From positions 337,923 through 401,922 of the forward strand of contig JAJEKV010000072.1 in NCBI GenBank assembly GCA_021234155.1: a stretch of 64,000 nt of DNA. The letters are read 5' to 3'. This document shows, in pieces, positions 46,425 to 60,000 of this stretch. A program made the position numbers and the translations under genes. The DNA comes from Isoetes taiwanensis (taxonomy: Eukaryota > Streptophyta > Lycopodiopsida > Isoetales > Isoetaceae). Every line of letters starts with the position of its first letter. Positions within the stretch are counted from its first letter, which is position 1. The notes beneath the pieces are model-generated. The model saw nothing but the letters and a program-made list of their open reading frames with translations, did no database searches and was not told where the DNA came from.

Positions 46425-48440
46425 ATAACATGGTCAAAAACGCAACACTAACTAGGTGACCATAACTAAGGTGCAACAGATAATTCCGTTCTACATATAG
46501 GAAGGTTGGATTAATTTTTTCTCTTATAGAAGGATCTATTCACATCGGTCAATAGCAAAGCTTTTGCACTATTTTCTATGGAGAACTTATTTATGTTACC
46601 CTTTATTGGTTTATATTTTCCTACAATTATATGTTTGCAACGAATATGTAATATTGATTATTTTGGAAAAATTGTTCATAAACAGATGACTTTTAACACC
46701 TTAGAACCAAACTAATGTATCCGTCAATATACCATGTACATATAATGTTTTTTTATTGTGCATATATTCCATCTAGTATTCCATCTACCATTTGCCTTAT
46801 TCTCCCTTTCTCAGAGCATTTTTATAGGCAAAAAGACAAGCAACTATTTCTTCCAATGTTAATAGTAAGATTTGAGCAGCCTTCTACAATATAGGTGCTA
46901 TTGCCCAACTTACCAAAACTCTTCTAATAAATACTCTATAGGTGCCTCTTAAAGCATTTTTTTAGCTAGAAAATTTTGGACCTTTTTAAACTATATTCAT
47001 GTGCTCCAATGGAATATGCCACACAATGCATATCCTTATGCAATGTAATATGTATAGCCATTTGAAGGAGGAACTAGATCTTCAAAAAACATCATCAAAT
47101 GCTTTGACATACAATTTTCTTTGATTTAACATAAAATCTATTCCATTCTATAGCCATAAGTTCCTCTTTTCTCGAGAGATTCAATAGATTAGAAGCTATC
47201 TTACACAAGTAAGCTCAATATTTTTAATCATATATATGCACATGAATGTGTTTGAATTGGTGTCTCAACATTCTCGATGCAACAGGTGCAGCATCAAACA
47301 GGTTGGATTGCCACAGACTTGAGGTTTACAAGGTACCAAATTTACAGGTTTACAAGCTCCAATTTGTTCGAATCTCTTGCTGCAGATCAGATTGCCATAG
47401 GTGCATCTCTTGTTGCAAATCGGATTGCCATAGGTCGAATTTATTGGGCTTGTATTAATACTTGTATTTTACATATAAAATATATTTTTTTCGATACAAA
47501 CATACTTTATATATGCATGTAAAAGCCTTGGTCAAAATTCATCCATTTTTTGTTCTTATTTTCTAAGTAATTTGTTTTTCAACCATTTGATGACTACATT
47601 TATGTCCATAGACTTGTTTGAGGCAAGAAGTAAGCATCTGGAGACAACATGTAGCCAATTTCAAAGATCATTTCAAAGGGAGAAGAAAATAAAATAAAAT
47701 AAAAATCTTTAAAAAAAAGTTTTCGTAAAAACATTTGTATTGATAGAAACTTGTACAAAATGTTTCACATTTTTATAGGTATGTATGTAACGTTGTTCCG
47801 ATTGTTTGAATTCCTTGTCGTGGATTGAATCTTGTTTTTGGTAAATGATGTTTTGTTGCAAATGTTTGAAGTTTCAAACTGCATAATGCATCAATCAAAT
47901 GAGCTTGAATTTACTTGCATAACATTGTAAGCACCGCTTTCAAGTTTTTGGCTTCTTCTTCTTGTTTGATGCAATATTCAAAAGAGTTCGACTATATGAT
48001 ATGAAAGTCTTTTTTCTAGTTATTAGAATGGAAGGATCAACCATTATAGATTGTATTTTGCTTCCAATTTCCGTTTGAAATTTTAGTTTATATTGAAATA
48101 TCGCTTGCCTTTCTTTTTTTATTAACAATAGAAGTCTTCCACTTCCCCTTGCATCTTTTTCTCATCTTATTAATAATGTTTTGAAAATTGTGAATTTGTA
48201 TCTTCTCAACTTGTGATCTTTGCAATTTGCAGAAGAAATTTGCAATATGCAAATCATTGCTTCTTTTTGTACACTTTAACTTTGGATGTTATTCTTTTTT
48301 TTTCTTTGTTTGGCATTTTAGATTCCCATATATATTTGCCATGGCAGGATTTAATAGTTCTGATAGTTATTCCTATATGCCTTAAGGATACTTATCCTAT
48401 TCTTATACCCTGAGCCCCGGAGGACTCAATCAAAAGAAAT
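46425..48440. other. Intergenic DNA
   Basis: AT-rich, no gene recognised. A short direct duplication, tctcttgctgcagatcagattgccatagg then tctcttgttgcaaatcgg..., lies at about 47,375-47,435. Confidence 0.5.
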
Positions 48441-49488
48441 ACCTTCCTCAATCTACTCCACCAATCGACATTACATTGAAGTGCCAAAAAAGGTCGCCAT
48501 TACACTGACATGCCTAGCTACTAGATCTACACTAGACTGTGTAGCAGAACTTTATGGAGTTGGCACCACAATGGTACATAGATGTGTTTTGAAATTTAAT
48601 CGAGCTATCAAACTAAAAATGAGAGAACTGCATTGTGGATTACATTGGCCAAGTGAAAACTAGTGCAAAGAGTTCGTTGTTGCATATGAGGCAAAATGAG
48701 GCATTTTAAATGTAACTGGGGCCGTAAATGGTAGTCACATTCCAATTACAGCTTCGGTTGATCCTGGTGCAGACTATTACAATAGGATAAGGTTCCATTC
48801 CATACTTTTGTAGGGCATTGTGGATTCAAGATGCTCGATATGGGACTATCATATTGGGTGGGCTTGAAGCATGCATGATTGGGCTCTAATGCAGAGAATA
48901 GCAGCTTATGCTAAATTTGAGTCTGGTGAAATGAAGAATTATTCTTTGCTTGCTGATGCTGGATACACTCCTAGGTTTTGTTTGTTGACCCCATTTATTA
49001 ACAAAGGTATTGAATTTAAGGATCATGAAAAATGTTGGAATTTCATCCAATCAAGCACTAGAATGTCTGTGGAGCGGGCCTTTGGGATACTAAAAGCATG
49101 ACTCTATATACTATTGAAGAAGGCAGAAACACATTCAAAGCGTGCACCAATGGTTGTAGCTACTTGTTTGGTGATGCACAATTTATGCATTATACATAAT
49201 GAAGCATTTGATGAGGATTGGGTCACTGAAGCAATCACAGAGTTAGAAGGAAATGTGACAAGCGCAAGGGAGGCATTACGTGAACTAGGCGCAATAAGCG
49301 CACATCCAAATGAGAACTCTCAGAAGGTTGATGAGAATGGAGTGGAAAATGGGAACGAGAAAAATGTTGAAGAAGAACTAGTTCTAGAAGACACTGCAAG
49401 AAGACATGTGTTGGCAAGATCTTTACACAATGCTCATTTTTGCTATGGATATAGACGACATCTAAGGAGTTTTAATGTTGTTTTATAA
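48441..49488 (+). pseudogene. PIF/Harbinger (HARBI1-like, DDE_Tnp_4) transposase, nonsense-inactivated
   Basis: From 48,481 to 49,488 one frame is maintained without indels. It reads VAITLTCLATRSTLDCVAEL and YGVGTTMVHRCV (helix-turn-helix-like N-terminus), NVTGAVNGSHIPITASVDPG (first catalytic position, with N in place of D), YYNRIRFHSILL, HDWALM, LLADAGYTPRFCLLTPFINK (second Asp) and MSVERAFGILKA (catalytic Glu), followed by the conserved LHN-like CLVMHNLCIIHNEAF. Premature stops lie at 48,661, 48,697, 48,811, 48,865 and 49,099. A frame upstream (YLPQSTPPIDITLK, from about 48,440) extends the N-terminus after a shift. The element ends were not found. It is inactive through stops and the loss of a catalytic Asp. 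Confidence 0.93.
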
Positions 49489-50111
49489 GGAGTTTATGTT
49501 TATTACATATTCAGCAACTACTTTGCCACATACAGCAATAAGTATTGGTTACTCCACCCCTTCATCAAACTTTTCCAAATTATAGGCTTATTATTATACT
49601 TTTAGCCTTTCGAGGCAAGTTCCTTTAACCTGTATGAGAATGGGCTATTTACTTAGACCATCTAGATTCTCAGATCAATTCAGTTACATCATGATAGGTT
49701 TTATAAATCATTTACAGTATTGCCATTGCATCAACAATGCATGGATGTTGTCTACACTTTTCATGCCAATGCTTTGTTCCCGTGTTGGCAAAATCCTGGG
49801 AGTGAGGTTGTCTATGATTCTTCACATTTGATGTAGCTCTTATCTTATTAGTTTTTTTAACAAAGAAGAGAGAACCCAAGTGTATATTTTTACAAGAGTC
49901 CATGTAACATTGCAAACACTCACACCTCTACCAATTTTTTAGAAGCGGGCATGTTTGCTGAGCTGAATAATTTTAAGGCTACTTCAATGTATCAATGTCG
50001 GGCGTGGACGTATGGCATTAAGGGCACCCCTTGCAGTGGCCTTTAGTAAAGAATAAATAGGTAAGAAATAATACAAAATATAGAATACCATACACTCAGT
50101 ATTTAACGTAC
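49489..50111. other. Intergenic DNA between the Harbinger remnant and GCP4
   Basis: No coding signal. The GCP4 3' end and 3' UTR should fall near or within the right part. A further C-terminal exon could lie here but was not recognised. Confidence 0.5.
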
Positions 50112-53100
50112 CTCGAAGAAAGAATTATAATTCAGCCGCAGAAGAAATTGCCTCAAGAATGGTGCACGTTGACTACCAGCAAGTTTACTGCTTCGCAATA
50201 TTGTATACAAAGAATTGGACTTTTTTTTAAATTCCTGTAAACAAGAATTGGACAAATAAAGATGTCGCCATGCAGAGCAAACTTTGTTTCTAAAATCAAG
50301 CACAAACCTCGCTAATCTGTTCTAATTCTACTGTATTCAATGCACCATCCTGTTGCTCCATCAAACGACAATGTTGTAGACAAAGTTTTATGATGCTGTC
50401 AAGAATTCTTGAAACAGATCCAATATCAAGAAATGACTGGGAGATCAGAGCTGACAGGTACCTGTTAAAATGCATACATAGTTAATGTGAATTCAAATGA
50501 AATGTAGCAAAGCTAGAAATGTGAATTAGTCTTTTTTGACTTTGACCAATCTATGGTGCCGACATCACAATTTCAATTGTAATATATGTTACTTTAACTA
50601 AAGGACAAATGTCATGAAATACAGTGTAACATTTTGCATAGAATCGCCCATCCATGGTTACCTCTACATTCTCATGTTGCCTACTTCTAACATTGGTTAG
50701 AAATTGAAGCAGGTTGGGCTCAAGGACATGGCATGAAAGTTAAGAATTCGTAACTGAGTGGTGGAATCAGAAGAACACTACCTTCTTATGCCCAGCACAT
50801 GATAAGCAAGGAAAAGATACCATTTTCTTTTCTGGGACCCAATCACTTTACAGAAGCTCATGAACTTTCAGGCAATGCTACCCAACTTAGCAAAGAACAT
50901 TATTATGCAGAGAGAAATTGAATCAGCAAATAGTGCTCACCTCCTTCTGTGTACCTGACTTAGCATCAATATATATGAGTAATAGTAACATGAAAGAGTG
51001 TCAGACGTGTCCGGAGGGGTGGCCTTACAAAAGCTAAGAATGAGACCAGCCAGCTTCATAAGGAATCTTTCCAAAAAGAATTAAGACTTCTAAGGGTAAA
51101 TAGAACATCACTTCATTTGGGGCACACAAGACCATTGCAGATTCTAGAATAAGGGTCTCTAGTGGAGTCTTTCTCGTTCTTTCATAATCAAGAAGCATTT
51201 AGTTCATAATCATACCTAGTCTAGAAAATGCATAAAGTTTTAGAGTGCTTACTCTTGATGGAATCTAGCTAGCTCAGTAAAGTCTTTCGAAACTTGGACC
51301 CTTTCTTGCAACAGATTCCACTGAGATTCAATTACATCAACCTGGAAACCAAGTTATTAACAAAGTTGATTGTTTTTTCCAACTTACAAAAATCATAGAA
51401 TGTCATTGTCCACAGAAATAAGAACACCCCTTACACATAGATGCTTTACCCAGTATCCATCTCTTCCATTTTAAGAGCCTTTGTTTGATATTGATGTACA
51501 TTTTACATGATTGGCCCACAAACCAGCCAAGATCTACAGTGTCCACATTAATTTCATTCATTACATAAACTATTGCTTTTCTATTCCCAAGCCCACAACA
51601 ATTTCCATGACTCTTACTGCTTTTCGACATACCTGTATATAAAACTGTAGATTGGTAATAAGGTATGCCATATGCTGTCTAAGCCTCCACATTGGAACAC
51701 GTTGTTGACGGCGCTGCCGACCAGTATTATTATTGTCATTACGCTGCTTTATACAATCAGCTCTGTCATGATGCATAGCTTCAGCCCAAGACTTCTCAAG
51801 CTCCAACTGGATTCGTTTAAGGCGCAAAAGGTATTGAAACACACGGCTGTATCTATTGCAGATAGAAAAGGCAGAGTCAGCTACATGACATATAGTAAGC
51901 ATAGAGTAAATACAGGCTATTAGCAGAAACAGTAAACGCAAATGTGAATACGATTTGCATAAAGACAGTGAACGACACAAAACAGATACGAACTTGCGAG
52001 CATCACTATCCAATTGCAATAAACTAGTTACCCATTCCAAACTAAATACTAAGCATAGTAAATACAGGCTATTGGCAGAAACAGAAAATGTAAAATAAGC
52101 ATACGATTTGCATAAAAACAGTGACTGGTCTATGGCATGGGGCATAGAGCAGTACTTGGCTAAAATTTCTCGCGTAAACAGAAGTTGGAGTGGCCAATCA
52201 ATACTGTATTCTAATGTGATTCCATCCCACCCACCATATGGAGGAACAGCACCACCTTCTGAGTATGTATTTCCATCTTTCCTTTGCTTCCCAGCTTCTT
52301 GTGATAGTGCTGCCCCAGAAGCATTCGACATAGATGGCATCCTAGTTACATGCAAGGCAAAAATTAATACTTTCTTTGCACAATGCCACAAACATGAGTT
52401 GGTCATTTCTAAAGATTCTAAATGTCCTAACACCCTTTGGTCCTAGCAATCTTGAACATGAGCCAGGCTGTTAAAACCTTCCAACATAACATAGATGGTA
52501 TGAAGCATTGCCTCGCATCTACAACACTTATTTGTTACCGCAATTATCAAAGAAATATTAAACAGAAAGGAACAAGGATATGTATCAGGTGACATGTTGG
52601 AAAAGATCCATCGAGATTCAGAACTTGTTTTTAGATGCTCCACCTGTTAGAATAGAAACTAATATCTGGGCTTACAAACCTTTACTGACATGCCTAGAAA
52701 GAACTTTGCACCTAGAAACCAGTAGTATTCTGTAGTCACTATATAACAATCACAAGATCTCATTTAAACTCCTGAAAGTTTAAAGATGTTCTGGTTGTGG
52801 AGATTCCAACAGAAAGACATGCATATAGAGGAACTTCAGTATTTCATCACCTCAGACAAACTCTTGAGAAGTACTTATCATCGTCACCTATTGTCTTGCT
52901 TGCTGCCTATGCAAACATCAATATTAGACATATGGCACATAATTACACATGTTGGCACATATTACCTAAAAATGGAGCATGTTAATGACTTAAGGTAGCA
53001 AGGTTACCTTGTTTTCACATAGACATCCCAACAATTATGCTTCATATCAAATTGCAGATGTTTTAAAATACAAATGCAAGAACTACAAGAATATTGACCT

Positions 53101-56100
53101 TTCAAATTTGCTTTATTGTTGATGGTTCCTAGAAACGCAAAATCAAAACTATTTTGCATTTCATTGCATGTTTGAACCTCTTTTATAAAAGCCCCTACTG
53201 TGAAGCATTGGTGCAGAAAAAAATTGGTCGAACATGGCCATTAAGAAAATGTCAATTTATTCCTAATCAATAGTGCTGCTAAAGCTTGCGGCAAGTCACA
53301 CTGCCATGCTATTGCTCATTTCTTATCAGAATTTTTCACAACTTATTGCCTTATGTTCTTCCATGCAGGCAATAAAAAGTTAAGGTATTTGAGTGATCCT
53401 TTTCGTCATACAAACCGTCCAGATTCAACCTAAATTTACTTGCATTCCTTTGGGAAAGTATGATGGCCTACCTGCTGAAAAGGGACCTTTAAATCAGCCT
53501 CTGCTGTCGATGGCCGTGGTGGAAGCCTCATCAATGAACGGCTTTCCTCTAAGAAACACTAAGAGCACACCAGATGAAAAGTTTGAATGAGGCCAAGAAA
53601 CTGACAAAGCCAAAATATAACATCACCTACAGTACAGCACACACAACACACACCATTTCCAGTTACATGACTTACCTGAAAAAAGTCACCCTTTGCCAGG
53701 AGAAAATAGTCTTTCAATGCTTTCAAGTGACCAATTAAATCCGCATGTACAACCACCAACTACAGCAAAGCAGGGTAAAACACTTTCTGTATAAGAAGTT
53801 TATTCAACCTAGTTAAAAAATCCGTAACCAAGAAATAAAAGATGTGTTTGGATATTATGGACATGCCGAGCTGAAATACCTGCCATAAATGTGTTGCAGC
53901 AATAGTTCGTATCGAGTCTATGGCATGCTCAAAAGAAAGCTTGTGAAATAAAGATCTCTCCTAAAACAGAGAGGCTTAACATTAAATATCCCTTGGCACA
54001 CGTGACATCTATAGCCAGATTTTACAAGATTCTGCCTAATAACTGTTAAGAAAAAAATCTGAAGCAGTATAAAAGTCTTTCGTTTACCATAGTTTCAATG
54101 GACACTAGGTAAGAAGAATGTACCTTCAACTCCTGAAGAAGCGATGCAATTTTGTCAGCTTCTCCTTGTGGAAGTAGTTCAGGTCCTTGATAACATCCAT
54201 TTGATAATACATAAAATTTTGTAAAAGGAGCAGCACCCCCTGAACCCTCTGTTTTTTGTGATGTTTTCGACTCCAAACGATGGCAGTCAAGTGCCTGACT
54301 TCTAAAAGATTTGCTTGGATTCCGAAGAACTCTGACAGCTTTTCCTACAAAAAGGATAGACTCTGCAACCTGTATTGGTATATACTCTGGCAGCATATCC
54401 TGACAAAGCAATGGCGTTTAGTCATTAGCAGAGCACACAATCTGAGAGGAAACTAATTATTAACATGCAAGTATTAAGGAGGGATCCAAAGCAAGGCAAA
54501 CATAACAGAAACATGCTATAGATAAGATAGAAACTGCACTTGCGCAATTACCCTTACATGCTTCATCGCCTGCGTTATTGTTGTCCCAATGCTAGATGTC
54601 ATAGCCTCTTCAAGTTCTAGAGGCAGTTCTGTGAAAGTCTCTAGAAGAATAAGAAGGGCAGAAAAGGAAGAGCATAAACGGGCCTTCAAAGAGGGGGCAC
54701 GTCAGATATCACTTCTTATTCTAGCAGCTGGGAGAAAGTCAAAATGTCTTGATACTTGACGTGATTTCCATTTTCTTTACGTTTATTCTGATATAGACAT
54801 CTCTAGGTGGTTTTCATGTGTCCTTAGCTGTATATCAATGGATGTAATACTTAGCCCATAGATCTGGCAGTGTCCACAGGCGTAATATAAACCTTTCTTT
54901 TGGTTTTATTTTATAGCAACAAGCCAAACTTAAGCAACAAGTAAAGTTTGCTAAGCATTATGGTTGTAGTAGTAGTTAGAGTCCTTGATCCAGTCCCAAT
55001 ATCCACGGACGAAAAACGAACACATCAGGAATGAGCTGCCTTTTATTTCCTAAAACACAACTTCTATCAGACTGCGCATGTTCAACCTTTGTAAATGGTG
55101 AATCCTGACTAGCTACTCAACCTGTTCAAATTTCCATACAGACGGGAAGAGAACAATGATTCCATTGTGCACAGTACATATTGGGGCAAATAAACCCTCC
55201 TTGATAACTTTAAGGTAAGTAATTTTAAGAATAGAACCACTTGACTTTTATTCCTCTAATATATACAGCGTTTGTGCACAAAGACATCACCAGTAATGCA
55301 GCTCTTTAAAAAGCAGCAATTGCATTCTTCTGAGGCACAAACAGTGTGCTACCAAATTATTACAAAACCAAGAAAAGAAATATTTACATGATCTCATTCA
55401 TATGGCTCTGAACTGGGTCTCAAGTTTGTGATCATCATCCAGGCAAAACTTTACGGAACAAAAATTTAAAGCCTGAACCACAAGGTCCAAACTTGAGGAG
55501 ATAGTAGAAGAATGTTTGCATCAAACAATATATATAGACAAGACTTTTATTTTTCAAACATCAAATTTATTACTAACTTACCAAATGTACACAAAAGCCT
55601 GTATGCCAGGCCAGTCAGATCTACTAGCCACCCTTGGACTTATCTAGCTCTGATGACGTGTGACACAGATGATCCCCCATCCTGGTTCTGAAATGGAAGC
55701 TAATGCCTAAGTTTTGCTTATGATAAGTTTTGCTAAAAGCAAAACAGCATTCATAAATTCCCTCTTAATGATAGTGCTACTATGTTATTATACCTGTTGA
55801 TAAGAACTCTGATGCTCATTTCGCAGCAAACCTATGATCAATATCCATGCTGATAATTGGCGGTATTATCACTTGATGGCCATGCTAAAGTAGCCTATAT
55901 TGAAATTGAGATTAAGAATTACACTTGACAAGTTATCAATACCTCAATATATACCTGCATGCAGGATTGCAGTTCTGGAACAACTTCACAGTGACACTTT
56001 TCATGTAAAGGCTCAATAAGGGTCCACACCCCTCAAGAACTTCTTTTGCCTGACTTCACAAATTAAGGAATGCAATGGCTGAAGCAATGACTCAAACTGA

Positions 56101-56767
56101 AACAATGCAAAAAAAAATGTCGATCACACAATACATAACAATGTCTACACCCAGATTCGTCTATCAGGACAATCTATAGCGTCATGGTAAAAATCCATGC
56201 AATTCATATGAGTAAATAAACTGGTAGAGCCCTTTTAGCTACACTGGCAAGACAGGCAAAGACTGTGATAAAATGTTTTGCCTCCACTTTTTAAAACAGC
56301 TTCGATCTATATTTGAGCACTTCATAACCATCGGTATTAATGTTTCTGATAAACGCTCTGTCAGTTCTCTCCAGTTTCTTGAAGGAAGTAGCTCCTGAGA
56401 ATTCTGATACATTGAGCCAGCTTAGATTACGTGATTTAATAGCAAAAACGTGTTCCAGCCTCTATATAATGAAAAGCCAAGGCGGAGGAGCTTGCAGCAA
56501 CCTCTGCAAAAGAAGCTAAGAACTTTTTAAAACCTTAAACCCGGAGAACAAGGGTAAATCAGCCACATAAAATGCATGCCACCGTTCAGAGGGTTGAAGA
56601 AATGTGAATCTGGAGCTACAGTGAAGGCGTAATTTAGAAGATGGATTTCCCATCATCCAGATCGGAATGTGGAGAAAGGCAAGAGTTTGACCTTCTTCTT
56701 CAATGTCTACAAATACGTCTGGAAACTGACCATTAGGCTGAAGGAGCTCAAAAGCTGGTAGCTTCAA
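50112..56767 (-). CDS. GCP4: Gamma-tubulin complex component 4, at least 13 exons
   Basis: GCP4 is a subunit of the gamma-tubulin ring complex that nucleates microtubules. Minus-strand exons I can place are about 56,767-56,590 (VFVDIEEEGQTLAFLHI, FTFLQPSER), 56,049-55,955 (LLSLYMK/CHCEVVPELQSCMQ), 55,884-55,794 (HGHQVI/YRQLSAWILIIGLL), 54,640-54,558 and 54,399-54,124 (DMLPEYIPIQVAESILFVGK, ELLPQGEADKIASLLQELK). These continue with 53,960-53,880, 53,759-53,676 (HLKALKDYFLLAKGDFFQ), 53,558-53,472 (CFLEESRSLMRLPPRPSTAE), 52,906-52,851 (KTIGDDDKYFSRVCLR), 52,341-52,156 (YSIDWPLQLLFTREILAK), 51,852-51,633 (VFQYLLRLKRIQLELEKSWA), 51,341-51,253, 50,461-50,308 and 50,234-50,112 (NSLYTILRSSKLAGSQRAPF). 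The N-terminal half is incomplete in my reading. Exons 56,049-55,955 and 55,884-55,794 each need a 1-2 nt shift, whereas the exons from 54,399 down join in phase. The plant C-terminal tail after NSFFE was not found. Confidence 0.93.
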
Positions 56768-56967
56768 TTTACGAATGCATGTTTTCCTCCCTTAGACTGG
56801 GAAAATAGCGTTCCGATTTGATTTTTTATGCAATTCCGTTCCAATGCTTTGCAGAAACTATTTTCATAATGCTTCATTTACACATCAGTATGCATCCACC
56901 GTATGTACAAAAATGGAAATGAATTAAGTTGAGCTAAAGCGTAATATAGAACACAAACACAACTAGA

Positions 56968-56975
56968 TAGGATAG

Positions 56976-57036
<61 letters not shown>
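56968..57036. repeat. (GATA)n microsatellite
   Basis: About seventeen GATA/TAGA units lie about 200 bp upstream of the first recognised GCP4 exon. Confidence 0.95.
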
Positions 57037-57037
<1 letters not shown>

Positions 57038-60000
57038 ACACACAACATAGAACATTGGTTATGAGTCAAATATAAATTCATCTTGTATTGTATGTTCAGA
57101 TCTTACACGTGTCTATGATAAATAAGTGTTTTTTAAGGACGAGAGAGAAATTTCATTACCAATGAAGGAAAAAGCACGCGATATGGAAATACCTGAAAAT
57201 GAATACGGACCCAAAAATGAATAATACAAAATACCTAACACGGAAATACACATACGTGAATAATGGGGTTGATTCTCTAGGAATATTCCAAAAAATATCA
57301 TATTTGTACTTGATCTTATCACTAATCTCTATTTTTGGTTGTCTCTAGGGGCAAAACCCCTGTTTATGGTTTTTGGGCATATCCTAGGTATATGCTAGAA
57401 TATCCTAGGATGCGTCGGTGACCTAAAAAAAACCTCCCATTTCCTCAGAACTCAAGGCCACCCGAAAGAACTCGACGCTGGGCATCCATTTCAACCCCTA
57501 CAACCGAAAATGAGAGCCGCGGTGCAAAATGAGACCGTGTGAAGACTGAGGTTCACCAGGTTCAGTATCCACGCATCAGCAAGGCTCCAAACTCTATATT
57601 CTAAGCCGAGAGCGTAGAGAGCTACCAAATCGCGGTCCTATGGTGGTAAGTTCCACTTTATCCTCGGGCCATAGTATTCAAAAACCAACTCGTAACCCTA
57701 ATCGCGACGCTTAGGAATCTAGAGCACGCTTATGATTTTTCAATATGTACATTTAGGATTCCAAGCTTCCGATATGTCTTCTATGAGAATGAAATGGGCA
57801 GAAGGCTCCCTCGCTTATTTGTCCCCCTCGGCCCCGTGAATCATTACCTTTGGCCTCGTTAGGTTAAATTTTAAACATTTAGAATTTGATGAAGGCATTT
57901 TTTAAGATGGACAAGAAGTAATTCCTCTAATGAAAGATATTACGTGACAAGCTTAACTTCGTGACTTAATTCTCATAGCTAATTTTTAACTTGAATCACC
58001 AATAGATGTTGGGTAAAACAGTTTTTTCTTTGGACCGCTTCTCAAGGAATATTTCAAATCATGAGGTGTGTACATTTTCTCATTTAACAAGGATCAACGT
58101 ATGTATCTAACCGCTATTTGAATAAGCGTAAGGACTTGCCATTTTGCTTAGAGAGGTTTGGGTGATAAAGATGTATGCCGCCGGCACATAGCAAATAAAT
58201 CGAATCTATTGCCCACGCATACCAATCCTCTCGGGCGTAAAAGATTTTTATCATATTCTCGCCCATTTGATCTGAATGCATTGTGCGTTAGATTCTTTTG
58301 ATGTAACTCCTATCTTCTTTTGTTTTTATCTGGTACTCAATATTATATGATTTTTTTTAATTGTCAAACAGCTTGATGAGGCTTGGTGTATCTACCTTCG
58401 CTAAGGTGGAAAAGGTATTTGAGTAAAGTCCCATGTCAGGTTTTGCATTTTCTTACCAACTTATGTTCTCATCTTCAAGTGCCTGCTTGAGATGTTACCA
58501 TAGCCGGCTACTTATATGGCCTTCTATACCAAGTGGATGCAATTTCCAATTCTTGCAAAGAATGTGTTTTTCTCCATCCAATTTGATTGCGAAATTGATA
58601 AGATGATAAACTTGGAGCACTCTTCATTTCATCAATTTCAGCAAAGCAAGGCTAAAAGATAGGGGTCCGAGATCTCCTCTTTTTCCAAATAAAGCAAGCC
58701 ATTATTATTCCATCAATGTTCTCGAGAGAAGCTAATCGAAAGTTTTGGACGCTGGCCCAAATAGGTAATGAAATGACTCTCGAATCAAAAGCTCAACTGA
58801 AATGGCATTTCGCTCAGTTTGCCCGATCGGTGACCAAAGAACTGATCTTAGATTTTCCTAGGTTATATAATAAGATGTAAATGGTAGAAGAAGTTATAGA
58901 TGTGGGTTTTCGGTAACATCCTAAACCACGATTTTGCGTAAGAGGCCATCTGATTTTATGGCTCCCAACTATAGAAACCACGATTTTTGCCCTTCTTCTC
59001 GCCCAACATTTTAGGGCATGCGGCGAGGCCATCTGGGTTTATATTTCCACGGATGCCGCAGGATTTGCTCGTCATAAGTGTCACTCATTTGCAATTTGAA
59101 GAGCTACAAAGACAGTCGAGCAGATTGGCAAGACCGCAAGATGCCTTTTCATTAAGATTGTATATTTATGCCATCTTCGCTTCCTTAATGTTGTTGAGTA
59201 ACTCTAATCTTCTATACAAGAAAAATGAGTATGCTTTTTAAAATTGGATGCATATGTATTAGATTGCCTTCGAAGTTTGCCTATTGTAGATATTTCAGAT
59301 TCCATTCTTTGCACTCTCTACAACAATAGAATTGCAGATATCGTTAAAGGCCCCAAGTATAACCTGACATGTGAGAGATTGATCTATTAACAGGATGCTT
59401 TTCTAGCTTCCCTCTCATAATGCTATTCCTCAAGTAATACATTTGTTGTGGTATCTAGATGATAATGTGTTAAACCGCTTCTAATGTCATGTGCATGGTC
59501 ATATACAGCACTCATGCTTCCAACCATGTATGTTCTTTGATGCCTTCTAAAATGGCAGGGATAGCTATTAATTTATAATTCTTTAGAATATTTGGCGCTT
59601 TGTTGCCCGATGGAGGCAAAGTAGAAGCTCCAGCTATGTCGCTAGAAAATGATGATTTCTCACTTCATTTTCATTTTTCTTTCATTTTTCAACTTTACTT
59701 TGTAAGGAAATCCAGGACAATCTAGCAGAATAAACTATTGAGAAAGATGGGTGCTTATATCCTAACATCTTTGAATGCCACGAGATTAGATGAATAAGAT
59801 CCGAAATCATGTTGTTCTTCTCTCCTGCTTTGAATCATGTTGACCGGCTAAAGAGGAAATGCAAAAGATATTCTCAACTTTTATTTTTGATATTTTGTAT
59901 CTTAATTTTAAATCGAAGTGGAGCCCAAAGATTATGAATCCTAAGGAGAATAGGAACAAAGTCAAGTTCTTATGCGGTACTGCATTTGTGATCAGCCTAG

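Noticed and set aside
46172-46459. 95-aa ORF with FVFVFV run as a membrane protein
   Set aside because: It is the translation of the GTCTTT microsatellite.
48240-48480. Separate gene upstream of the Harbinger pseudogene
   Set aside because: Only the last part (about 48,440 onward) reads as transposase N-terminus. The rest is T-rich and non-coding.
56878-57081. 67-aa ORF with IYLSIYLS run
   Set aside because: It is the translation of the GATA microsatellite.
57440-57660. First exon of a new plus-strand gene (cctatggtg then gtaagt)
   Set aside because: It is suggestive in composition, but no second exon or family motif could be linked, so it is not reported as a gene.
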